A stretch of DNA of 8,349 bases, taken from contig DAIRVC010000116.1 in assembly GCA_036803025.1 (NCBI GenBank), positions 1 to 8,349 on the forward strand. The letters are read 5' to 3'. This DNA comes from DAIRVC01 sp036803025 (GTDB lineage Bacteria > Chloroflexota > Anaerolineae > Anaerolineales > E44-bin32). How positions within the stretch are numbered: position 1 is the first letter of the stretch; each line of letters begins with the position of its first letter. A program made the translations under genes and the position numbers. This document shows positions 1 to 5,114 of the stretch, piece by piece. Below the pieces are notes generated by a model. That model saw only the letters and a list, made by a program, of their open reading frames with translations. It did not search any database and was not told the DNA's origin.

Positions 1-411
1 GCGCAGAACGCGGTTGCGGATGGCGACCGCCTCGTTAAGGTCCTTCAGACTGAAACCATCCTGGGCGACGCCGGGAAGGCCCAGGAAGTTGGTGACGCTC
101 CCGCTGGCCAAGATCAGGAAGTCGTACGAGAGCGGACCGGAGGAAGTCTTGACGATCCGGCCGAGGCGGTCGATCCCATCTACCTCGGTCATGCGGAACG
201 TCAGGTTCGCCTGGCCGCGCAGGATTGCCCGGACCGGCTGCGCGATCTGGCTTGGCTCCAGGCCGGCCGTAGCCACCTGATAGAGGAGCGGCTGAAAGAG
301 GTGATAGTTGTGCCGGTCCAGGAGCACCACCTCCGCCGGCGCGTCCCGCAGTGCGCGCGCCGCCCGCAATCCGCCGAACCCCGCGCCGACGATCACCACG
401 CGCGGCCGCAT
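1..411 (-). CDS. ndh: Type II NADH dehydrogenase (NDH-2), N-terminal part
   Basis: Reading the minus strand from ATG at 411 gives 137 uninterrupted codons running off the window edge, so about two thirds of a usual 400-450 residue protein is missing. The N-terminus has the FAD-binding Rossmann motif GAGFGG (residues 9-14) followed by an acidic strand end (VVLLDRHNYH). Next comes HLFQPLLYQVATAGLEPSQI (about 37-56), a hallmark of the NDH-2/Ndi1 family, then YDFLILASGS (96-105). The family oxidises NADH and reduces quinone at the inner face of the membrane without pumping protons. The start is supported by a strong GGAGG Shine-Dalgarno 5-6 bases upstream and a sigma70-like promoter. It is divergent from the sulfur-carrier run. 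Other members of the pyridine nucleotide-disulfide oxidoreductase family are possible, but the HLFQPLLYQVA segment argues for NDH-2. Confidence 0.93.
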   Translation of the reverse strand, partial: MRPRVVIVGAGFGGLRAARALRDAPAEVVLLDRHNYHLFQPLLYQVATAGLEPSQIAQPVRAILRGQANLTFRMTEVDGIDRLGRIVKTSSGPLSYDFLILASGSVTNFLGLPGVAQDGFSLKDLNEAVAIRNRVLR

Positions 412-436
412 CTCCACCTCCTCTGATTTCGGATAG

Positions 437-465
437 ATTGTATCCGCTTTCACAAGGCCGCACAA
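437..465 (-). promoter_or_regulatory. Promoter of ndh
   Basis: On the minus strand TTGTGC (460-465) and TACAAT (437-442) are separated by 17 bases. The -10 matches TATAAT at 5 of 6 positions; the -35 has the TTG core only. The predicted transcript would start near 430, leaving a leader of about 19 bases that holds the GGAGG ribosome site. The assignment is by eye. Confidence 0.6.
438..455. promoter_or_regulatory. Rex-like redox operator over the ndh promoter
   Basis: The plus strand reads TTGTATC-CGCT-TTCACAA. The known Rex operator is TTGTGAA-N4-TTCACAA; one half-site is perfect and the outer four bases of the other match, 11 of 14 in all with the right 4-base spacer. It overlaps the -10 box of ndh, where a repressor would block transcription. 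Rex senses NADH/NAD+ and is known to control ndh in Bacillus. No rex gene is in the window, so the regulator is inferred. Confidence 0.45.
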
Positions 466-467
466 GG
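451..467. repeat. Two CACAAGG direct repeats, 10-base period
   Basis: CACAAGG occurs at 451-457 and again at 461-467, separated by CCG. The period is one helical turn. The pair spans the spacer and -35 of the ndh promoter, and its first copy shares CACAA with the Rex-like half-site. It could be part of an operator or be chance. Confidence 0.4.
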
Positions 468-474
468 GGTTTCA

Positions 475-504
475 TTGACGGCGCCCTCGCCCGCAGAGTA
501 CAAT
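475..504 (+). promoter_or_regulatory. Promoter of the sulfur carrier-ttuA-queF run
   Basis: TTGACG (475-480) and TACAAT (499-504) are separated by 18 bases; each hexamer matches the sigma70 consensus at 5 of 6 positions. The transcript would start near 511, giving a leader of only about 15 bases. That leader contains the CGGAGAG ribosome site (515-521) ahead of ATG at 526. No room remains for a preQ1 riboswitch. This is the best promoter in the window. Confidence 0.75.
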
Positions 505-525
505 CCGCGCGAGCCGGAGAGATCG

Positions 526-747
526 ATGACCGCCCGCATGACGCTGCGCGATCGCGAATACGAGGTGCGCTCGGGCATGACCGTCCGCGACGCACTGCGC
601 CAGGTCGGCCTGCAACCGGAAGCAGTCCTGGCCACGCGGCAGGGCGAGCTCCTCACCGACGACGAGATCCTGCGCGAGGGCGATGAGATTCGGCTGGTGG
701 CGGTGATCTCCGGCGGCGCGAATGGAGTGTTCGATGAAGTGCCGTAA
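526..747 (+). CDS. ThiS/MoaD-family ubiquitin-like sulfur carrier
   Basis: This 73-residue protein has the beta-grasp pattern of ThiS/MoaD/TtuB carriers: MTVRDALRQVGL, then EAVLATRQGELLTDDE, then LREGDEIRLVAVISGG. Such carriers are adenylated at the terminal glycine by an E1-like enzyme (not in this window) and carry sulfur as a thiocarboxylate. Its neighbour is a TtuA-family thiolase, so a TtuB-like role in tRNA 2-thiolation is the natural inference; thiamine or molybdopterin roles are less likely because no such genes are near. ATG 526 is chosen because GGAG lies 6 bases upstream; an in-frame TTG at 475 is the promoter's own -35 box. Oddly, the diglycine (G63-G64) is not terminal: nine residues ANGVFDEVP follow, encoded where the gene overlaps the next one by 14 bases. 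Confidence 0.85.
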   Translation: MTARMTLRDREYEVRSGMTVRDALRQVGLQPEAVLATRQGELLTDDEILREGDEIRLVAVISGGANGVFDEVP

Positions 748-1699
748 ATGCGGCGGCAAGGCGGCCATCAATATGCGTCAGCACAAGCTGTCGCTCTGCC
801 GCGAGCACTATCTCGAGTGGCTCCCGGAACAGACCCAGCGCTTCATCGAGAAGTACCGCATGTTCTCTCCGCAAGCGCGGCTCCTGGTGGCGGTCTCGGG
901 CGGCAAGGACTCGCTCGGCCTGTGGGACGTATTGAGTCGGTTGGGCTACCAGGCGGATGGGCTGTATATCGGGCTGGGAATCGACGGGGGCCTGGCCTAC
1001 TCGAGCGAGTCGCAGCGCCTGGCCGAACGCTTCGCTGCCGGGCGCGGCCTGCGTCTCACCGTGGTCGACGTCGCCGCGCTGGAAGGCGCCACGATCCCCG
1101 AGGCCGCCGCGCGCACACAGCGCGGAAAGGACAAGCCGTGTTCGGTCTGCGGCCTTACCAAGCGTCATGTCATGAACCGCGCCGCGCTGGACGGCGGCTA
1201 TGATGTCCTGGTCACCGGGCACAACCTCGACGATGAGGCGGCCGTTCTGCTGGGCAACACACTGACCTGGGCGACCGGCTACCTCGCCCGCCAGGGACCG
1301 GTCCTGGAAGCCACCCACCCCGGTCTGGTCCGCAAGGCCAAGCCCTTCTGCCGATTCTACGAGCGCGAGACCGCCGCCTACGCCCTGCTGCGCGGGATCG
1401 AGTACATCTACGACGAGTGCCCGCACGCCGTCGGCGCCAAGTCGATCTACTACAAGGAAGTCCTTAACCAGATGGAAGCCGAGCGTCCGGGCCTCAAGCT
1501 CTCCTTCTACCTGTCCTTCTTGGAGGCCAAGGAGCGCGGGCTGATCGCCGCGCAATCCGACCCGGCGGCCGCCGGGCTGCATCCGTGCACGACCTGCGGC
1601 CAGCCGACCTCGGCTCCCGGCCAGTGCGCCTACTGCCGCACCTGGGAGCGGGTCCGCTCGCAGGCCGTCCGCACGCTGGAAGGCGGCCAACCGGTATGA
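734..1699 (+). CDS. ttuA: TtuA-family tRNA 2-thiouridine synthase
   Basis: A 321-residue PP-loop protein with the TtuA/NcsA layout. The N-terminal zinc finger is C3-C6 with C22-H25. The ATP-binding SGGKDS is at residues 55-60 and TGHNLDDE at 161-168. Two central cysteines, C136 and C139 (PCSVCG), with C229 (YDECPHA), match the three ligands of the catalytic [4Fe-4S] cluster in TtuA. A C-terminal zinc finger has C285, C288, C298 and C301. TtuA adenylates a tRNA uridine and inserts sulfur from the TtuB thiocarboxylate; in Thermus this makes 2-thio-ribothymidine at position 54. ATG 734 is preferred over ATG 722 because GGAG sits 6 bases upstream and places the first CxxC at the N-terminus. It overlaps the carrier gene by 14 bases and queF by 4, implying coupled translation. 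The exact target uridine is inferred. Confidence 0.88.
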   Translation: MKCRKCGGKAAINMRQHKLSLCREHYLEWLPEQTQRFIEKYRMFSPQARLLVAVSGGKDSLGLWDVLSRLGYQADGLYIGLGIDGGLAYSSESQRLAERFAAGRGLRLTVVDVAALEGATIPEAAARTQRGKDKPCSVCGLTKRHVMNRAALDGGYDVLVTGHNLDDEAAVLLGNTLTWATGYLARQGPVLEATHPGLVRKAKPFCRFYERETAAYALLRGIEYIYDECPHAVGAKSIYYKEVLNQMEAERPGLKLSFYLSFLEAKERGLIAAQSDPAAAGLHPCTTCGQPTSAPGQCAYCRTWERVRSQAVRTLEGGQPV

Positions 1700-2097
1700 C
1701 CGACCCCTCGGACCTGTCCGGGCTGACCATCCTGGGCGGGAAGGCCGGACCCTCTCGTCGCCTGGAGACGTTCCCCAATCACGACCCGCAGCGGGACTAC
1801 GTGGTGCGCTTGGAGACCGACGAATTCACCTGCCTGTGCCCGGCGACCGGCCAGCCGGACTTCGCCACGATCATCGTCGAGTACATCCCCGGGCCCAAGA
1901 TCGTCGAGTCGAAGTCCTTCAAGCTGTACCTGTGGTCGTTCCGCAATGAGGGCGTCTTCCACGAGCATCTCACCAACCGAATCCTGAGCGATCTGGTCGA
2001 GGCGCTCGAGCCGCGTTGGTGTCGAGTACAGGCCGCCTTCAAGGTGCGCGGCGGGATCAGCCTGACCGTCGAGGCCGAGCACGGCCGGCGGTCCTGA
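1696..2097 (+). CDS. queF: NADPH-dependent 7-cyano-7-deazaguanine reductase QueF
   Basis: This 133-residue protein is a unimodular QueF, which reduces the nitrile of preQ0 to the amine of preQ1 in queuosine synthesis, in the cytoplasm. EFTCLCPATGQPDFA (43-57) holds the cysteine that forms the thioimide with substrate (C48, aligned with Cys55 of Bacillus) and the acid D55. VESKSFKLYLWSFRNEGVFHE (70-90) is the family signature with H89 and E90. RGGISL (118-123) closes the fold. The protein lacks the longer C-terminus of the 165-residue Bacillus enzyme. Its start codon overlaps the ttuA stop as ATGA (1696-1699), and the transporter gene follows after 3 bases. No queC, queD, queE or tgt is in the window. 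Confidence 0.95.
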   Translation: MTDPSDLSGLTILGGKAGPSRRLETFPNHDPQRDYVVRLETDEFTCLCPATGQPDFATIIVEYIPGPKIVESKSFKLYLWSFRNEGVFHEHLTNRILSDLVEALEPRWCRVQAAFKVRGGISLTVEAEHGRRS

Positions 2098-2100
2098 GCG

Positions 2101-2799
2101 ATGCGGCGGCCCTCGGCGCCCCTCTACCCTGCCCTCGTCGCCCTCTTCAGCGTCACGCTGGTCGTCTCCAACATCATCGCCGTCAAGCTGGTCGACGTAT
2201 TCGGGCTGACCCTCCCGGCGGCAGTGATTCTGTTCCCGCTGACCTACATCTTCGGTGACGTCCTGACCGAGGTATACGGCTACGCCCGGGCGCGCCAGGC
2301 GATCTGGATCGGCTTCGCCGCCAACGCGCTGGCGGTCTTGGCGATCTGGGTCGGCGGCCTGCTCCCGCCGGCGGCGGCCTGGACCGCCGGTGCCTTCGAC
2401 GCGCCGGCGCAGGCGCAGCAGGCTTACCAGGCCATTCTCGGGTTCAGCCCACGCCTTCTGGCGGCCTCCTTTATCGCCTACCTGTTCGGCGAGTTTCTCA
2501 ACTCGTTCGTCCTGGCGCGCCTGAAGATCGCCACCGCCGGCCGCTACTTGTGGCTGCGCACGATTGCCTCAACCCTGATCGGCCAGGGTGTCGATTCGGC
2601 CATCTTCCTGAGCCTGGCCTTCGCCGGCCTCTTGCCGATTCCCGCGCTGCTGTCTGCCATCGTCGCCCGATGGCTGGTCAAGTGCGGCTACGAGGCCCTG
2701 GCCACGCCGATGACCTACGTTGTTGTGAACGCGTTGAAACGGATCGAGGGCGAGGACGTTTTCGATCGCGGCACCGATTTCAGCCCGGTGCGTTTCTAG
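2101..2799 (+). CDS. yhhQ: Queuosine precursor transporter (YhhQ/COG1738 family)
   Basis: A 232-residue membrane protein with about six hydrophobic segments (roughly 9-28, 38-57, 66-87, 116-138, 152-180, 183-212). Family marks are SNIIAVKL (23-30), FPLTYIFGDVLTEVYGY (45-61), GEFLNSFVLARLK (130-142), LRTIASTLIGQGVDS (152-166) and the C-terminal KRIEGEDVFDRGTDFSPVRF. The family imports 7-deazaguanine precursors; E. coli YhhQ takes up preQ0. Placed directly behind queF, it suggests that imported preQ0 feeds QueF, or that preQ1 or queuine is scavenged. Only 3 bases separate it from queF, with no good ribosome site, so translation is probably coupled. The substrate cannot be read from sequence. 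Confidence 0.93.
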   Translation: MRRPSAPLYPALVALFSVTLVVSNIIAVKLVDVFGLTLPAAVILFPLTYIFGDVLTEVYGYARARQAIWIGFAANALAVLAIWVGGLLPPAAAWTAGAFDAPAQAQQAYQAILGFSPRLLAASFIAYLFGEFLNSFVLARLKIATAGRYLWLRTIASTLIGQGVDSAIFLSLAFAGLLPIPALLSAIVARWLVKCGYEALATPMTYVVVNALKRIEGEDVFDRGTDFSPVRF

Positions 2800-2810
2800 C
2801 AGCGGCCTGA

Positions 2811-2824
2811 GCCGGCGCGCCGGC
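2811..2824. repeat. Perfect 14-base palindrome between yhhQ and the TatD-like gene
   Basis: GCCGGCGCGCCGGC is its own reverse complement and fills much of the 36-base gap. As RNA it can form a 5-bp stem with a CGCG loop, without a U-tract. The AAGGA ribosome site of the next gene (2825-2829) starts at the very next base, so the stem could affect translation of that gene. Confidence 0.5.
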
Positions 2825-2835
2825 AAGGATCAGGC

Positions 2836-3591
2836 ATGGAAATCCTGCCTCCCCTGGACGCGCACGCCCACATCGATCCTTCCCGGCAAGCGGAAGAGCT
2901 GACTGGCTGCGGGCTGGTCCTGGCCGCCACGTTGTCGCTCGACGAGGCCGATCGGGTCCTTGCGCGCGACGAGGCCCATGTTATATGGGGAGTCGGTTGC
3001 CATCCGCGCAAGCTCAAGGCCCAGCAGGCTTTTGACGCCGACCGCTTCGCCGCCCTGTCTGCCCGCAGCCTGCTCATCTCGGAGGTCGGGCTCGACACGG
3101 GCTCGCCTGTCGCTATGCGCCTGCAGCAGCGCGTGTTCCGGCAGGTCCTCCAGCATGCGGCGGCTTCACCGCACTTCCTGAGCGTCCACAGCTATCGGGC
3201 CAATCCGCTGGTCCTCGAGGAGCTGCGCCGGGCGCGGGCCGTGGCGCCCATCCTGCACTGGTGGACCGGGAGCGCGGCTGAGACGCGAGAGGCCGTCAGG
3301 CTGGGATGCTACTTCTCGATCCATTCAGCCGTCGCGCGTCACTCCAAGTTCCGGACCGCGGTACCTCCGGAGCGCCTGCTGGTCGAGACCGACCTCGGCT
3401 GGGCCGACCCACCGGCGGCTATCCCGTGCCGCGTGGAATGGGTTGAGCACCTGATGGGCGTGCAGCTGCAGCTGGATCAGTCTGGCGTCCGCCGGCTCGT
3501 CTGGCGCAACTTCGACCGACTCGCGCAAGAGACCGGCACTTCCGGTCTCTTGCCTCCTTTGTTTCGCTCGGCCCTGCTCGAAGCCGGCTAG
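2836..3591 (+). CDS. TatD-family metal-dependent hydrolase
   Basis: A 251-residue TIM-barrel amidohydrolase-like protein with the TatD metal ligands in order: H10 and H12 (DAHAHID), the GVGCHP loop (52-57), E83 (SEVGLD), H118 (SVHSY), H141 (LHWWTGS) and D186 (ETDLG). Many TatD proteins act as 3'-5' nucleases or DNA-repair exonucleases, but this family is divergent and often mis-assigned. Here the protein ends a run containing queF and a deazaguanine transporter, so a role in deazapurine or tRNA-fragment salvage is possible but unproven. ATG 2836 has AAGGA 6 bases upstream. The usual family C-terminus ends near NFDRLAQ (225-231); the remaining 20 residues are encoded by and beyond a terminator-like hairpin, suggesting a recent C-terminal extension. 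Confidence 0.85.
   Translation: MEILPPLDAHAHIDPSRQAEELTGCGLVLAATLSLDEADRVLARDEAHVIWGVGCHPRKLKAQQAFDADRFAALSARSLLISEVGLDTGSPVAMRLQQRVFRQVLQHAAASPHFLSVHSYRANPLVLEELRRARAVAPILHWWTGSAAETREAVRLGCYFSIHSAVARHSKFRTAVPPERLLVETDLGWADPPAAIPCRVEWVEHLMGVQLQLDQSGVRRLVWRNFDRLAQETGTSGLLPPLFRSALLEAG
3525..3566 (+). terminator. Terminator-like hairpin inside the end of the TatD-like gene
   Basis: A perfect 12-bp stem, GCAAGAGACCGG (3525-3536) against CCGGTCTCTTGC (3542-3553), encloses the loop CACTT. It is followed on the plus strand by CTCCTTTGTTTC, a broken T-rich tract. It is the strongest inverted repeat seen in the window. It lies about 40 bases before the annotated stop codon rather than after it. The minus side lacks a T-tract, so it should serve the plus-strand run. 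The broken T-tract lowers certainty. Confidence 0.6.
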
Positions 3592-3633
3592 ACGGCCTGC
3601 AAGCCGCGGCCAGCCAGGACTGCCCCCTCCGGC

Positions 3634-4968
3634 TCAGGCGATCTCGAGGTAGGTCTCGACCTCCCAATCCGTCACCCGCGTGCGGAAGGCATCCCACTCG
3701 GCGCGCTTGGCGCGGACGAACGCCTCGGTCACTTCCGGCCCCAGGGTAGCGATGAGCACCGGATCCTTCTCCAGCTCGGCCAGAGCCTCGGCCAATGAAC
3801 CCGGGAGCTGCGTGATCCCCAACCCGGCCAGTTCCTCGGCGCTCATTTCGTAGATGTTCATGTTGTTGACCGGCTCCGGGCAGCTCAGCCCGCTCTCGAT
3901 GCCATCCAATCCGGCGGAGAGCATGACCGCGAAGGCCAGATAGGGATTGCAGGATGGGTCGGGGAAGCGAAGCTCAGCCCGGGCGGAGTGCGGTGAGCCC
4001 TTGTTGACCGCCGGGATGCGGATCATCGCCGAACGATTGATCTGCGCCCAACACACGTAGACCGGTGCCTCGTAGCCCGGCACGATCCGCTTGTAGGAGT
4101 TGACCGTCGGAGCCACCACCGCGGCCATTGCCCTGGCGTGCGCCAGCTGACCGGCGATGTAGCCGTAGGCCAGCGCCGAGAGACCATGAGCGTCCTGCTC
4201 GTCGAAAAACAGGTTCTGCCCGCGGCGATCGACCAGTGATTGGTGAGTGTGCATGCCCGAGCCGTTGATGCCGAAGATCGGTTTGGGCATGAATGTAGCC
4301 ACCAGCCCGTGCTGCGCCGCCAGCGCCTTGATGGTGTACTTCAGGGTCACCACGTGATCGGCGGTGCGCAGCGCGTCGTCGAAGTGGAAGTCGATCTCGT
4401 GTTGGCCGAGGGCCACCTCGTGATGGCCCATCTCGACCTCGAGGCCCATGCTGGAGAGCGCCAGCATCAGCTCGGTGCGCACGCGCTGTGCCTCGTCCCC
4501 GGCGGAGAAGTCAAAGTAGCCGCCGACATCGTGCGGGACGGGGTGGACGCCGGCAGGGCCGTTGTGCCTCAGCAGGAAGAACTCGGGCTCAGGGCCGACG
4601 TTGAAGCGCCAGCCGCGCTCCTCGATGCGCTTGAGGGCGCGGCGCAGCACGCCGCGCGGGTCGCCGGGGAACGGTGTGCCGTCGGGCCGGTAGATGTCGC
4701 AGAAGACACGTGCCCGCCGGCGATCGGGATTGCTCCAGGGAAGGACTGCATAAGTGCTCGGATCCAGCACCAGGCGCATGTCACTTTCCTGGATGCGGGC
4801 GAATCCTTCAACCGAGGAGCCATCGAACCAGACGCCCTCCTCCAACGCCCCGCCCAGTCGCTGGACCGGGATGTCGACGCTCTTGACGACCCCGGTCACA
4901 TCGGTGAATTGCAGGCAGACGAACTTGACGTCATCGTCGCGGACGTTCTCGAGGATATCGGCGCACAT
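3634..4968 (-). CDS. glnA: Glutamine synthetase, type I (GSI-alpha-like)
   Basis: A complete 444-residue glutamine synthetase, the same length as Bacillus GlnA; the enzyme makes glutamine from glutamate, ammonia and ATP as a cytoplasmic dodecamer. Motifs in order: WFDGSSVEGF (47-56), GPEPEFFLL (125-133), HHEVALGQHEID (182-193), NGSGMHTHQSL (235-245), the flap NSYKRIVPGYEAP (290-302) and RAELRFPDPSCNPYLAF (330-346). R58 and E300 line up with Arg62 and Glu304 of Bacillus GlnA, which govern glutamine feedback inhibition. The 25-residue insertion typical of adenylylated GSI-beta enzymes seems absent, so control by adenylylation is unlikely. The start has GGAGGGA (4974-4980) 5 bases upstream. It is convergent with the TatD-like gene (42-base gap) and 146 bases downstream of tilS. 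Confidence 0.97.
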   Translation of the reverse strand: MCADILENVRDDDVKFVCLQFTDVTGVVKSVDIPVQRLGGALEEGVWFDGSSVEGFARIQESDMRLVLDPSTYAVLPWSNPDRRRARVFCDIYRPDGTPFPGDPRGVLRRALKRIEERGWRFNVGPEPEFFLLRHNGPAGVHPVPHDVGGYFDFSAGDEAQRVRTELMLALSSMGLEVEMGHHEVALGQHEIDFHFDDALRTADHVVTLKYTIKALAAQHGLVATFMPKPIFGINGSGMHTHQSLVDRRGQNLFFDEQDAHGLSALAYGYIAGQLAHARAMAAVVAPTVNSYKRIVPGYEAPVYVCWAQINRSAMIRIPAVNKGSPHSARAELRFPDPSCNPYLAFAVMLSAGLDGIESGLSCPEPVNNMNIYEMSAEELAGLGITQLPGSLAEALAELEKDPVLIATLGPEVTEAFVRAKRAEWDAFRTRVTDWEVETYLEIA

Positions 4969-4995
4969 CGCGGTCCCTCCCGGCTGAGTTGCCGG

Positions 4996-5024
4996 ATTCT
5001 ACCGACCTTCCGCCTGTAGCGGAA
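4996..5024 (-). promoter_or_regulatory. Probable glnA promoter
   Basis: On the minus strand TAGAAT (4996-5001) is a 5 of 6 match to the -10 box; 17 bases upstream lies TTCCGC (5019-5024), a poor -35. The leader would be about 20 bases and includes the ribosome site. A poor -35 fits an activated promoter. The rest of the 146-base gap (4969-5114) holds the inverted repeats listed separately. Confidence 0.5.
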
Positions 5025-5026
5025 GG
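5006..5026. promoter_or_regulatory. 8-bp inverted repeat within the glnA promoter
   Basis: CCTTCCGC (5006-5013) and GCGGAAGG (5019-5026) are perfect inverted copies around CTGTA. The repeat fills the spacer and -35 of the glnA promoter, so it fits an operator. It does not match the GlnR or NtrC consensus I know. As a tilS terminator it would lack a U-tract. Confidence 0.45.
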
Positions 5027-5087
5027 CACATTCCAGAATCCGAGAAAGGCGGCTGGGAGGCACGAATCGCCGGACAGGCCGCAGGCT

Positions 5088-5112
5088 GACGGGCCGTTGG
5101 TCAATGGACGTC
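5088..5112. repeat. Interrupted inverted repeat just after tilS
   Basis: GACG-GG-CCGTTG-GT-CAATGG-A-CGTC is an imperfect palindrome beginning 3 bases past the tilS stop codon on the minus strand. It has no T-tract and only a 2-base centre, so a protein-binding site is as likely as a weak RNA hairpin. Confidence 0.3.
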
Positions 5113-5114
5113 GG

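Noticed and set aside
475..525. 17-codon N-terminal extension of the sulfur carrier from TTG 475
   Set aside because: The TTG is the -35 box and the -10 box also lies inside; ATG 526 has a ribosome site and gives the normal family N-terminus.
35..595. 186-codon open frame on the minus strand covering ndh and the promoter region
   Set aside because: It runs through two promoters and lies out of frame with the clear NDH-2 protein; low-complexity R/P/A-rich translation.
722..733. ATG 722 as the ttuA start
   Set aside because: It is possible, but the GGAG that would serve ATG 734 overlaps it and nothing good lies upstream; it would add only four residues before the zinc finger.
653..1690. 345-codon open frame antisense to ttuA
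   Set aside because: No recognisable domain, biased composition and full overlap with a well-supported TtuA gene; long antisense frames are common in GC-rich coding DNA.
1640..2100. preQ1 riboswitch controlling queF or the transporter
   Set aside because: queF starts inside the ttuA stop codon and the next gap is 3 bases; the operon leader is only about 15 bases, so there is no room for an aptamer.
4240..5019. 259-codon open frame antisense to glnA
   Set aside because: It mirrors conserved glnA codons, has no family motif and no ribosome site; a shadow frame.
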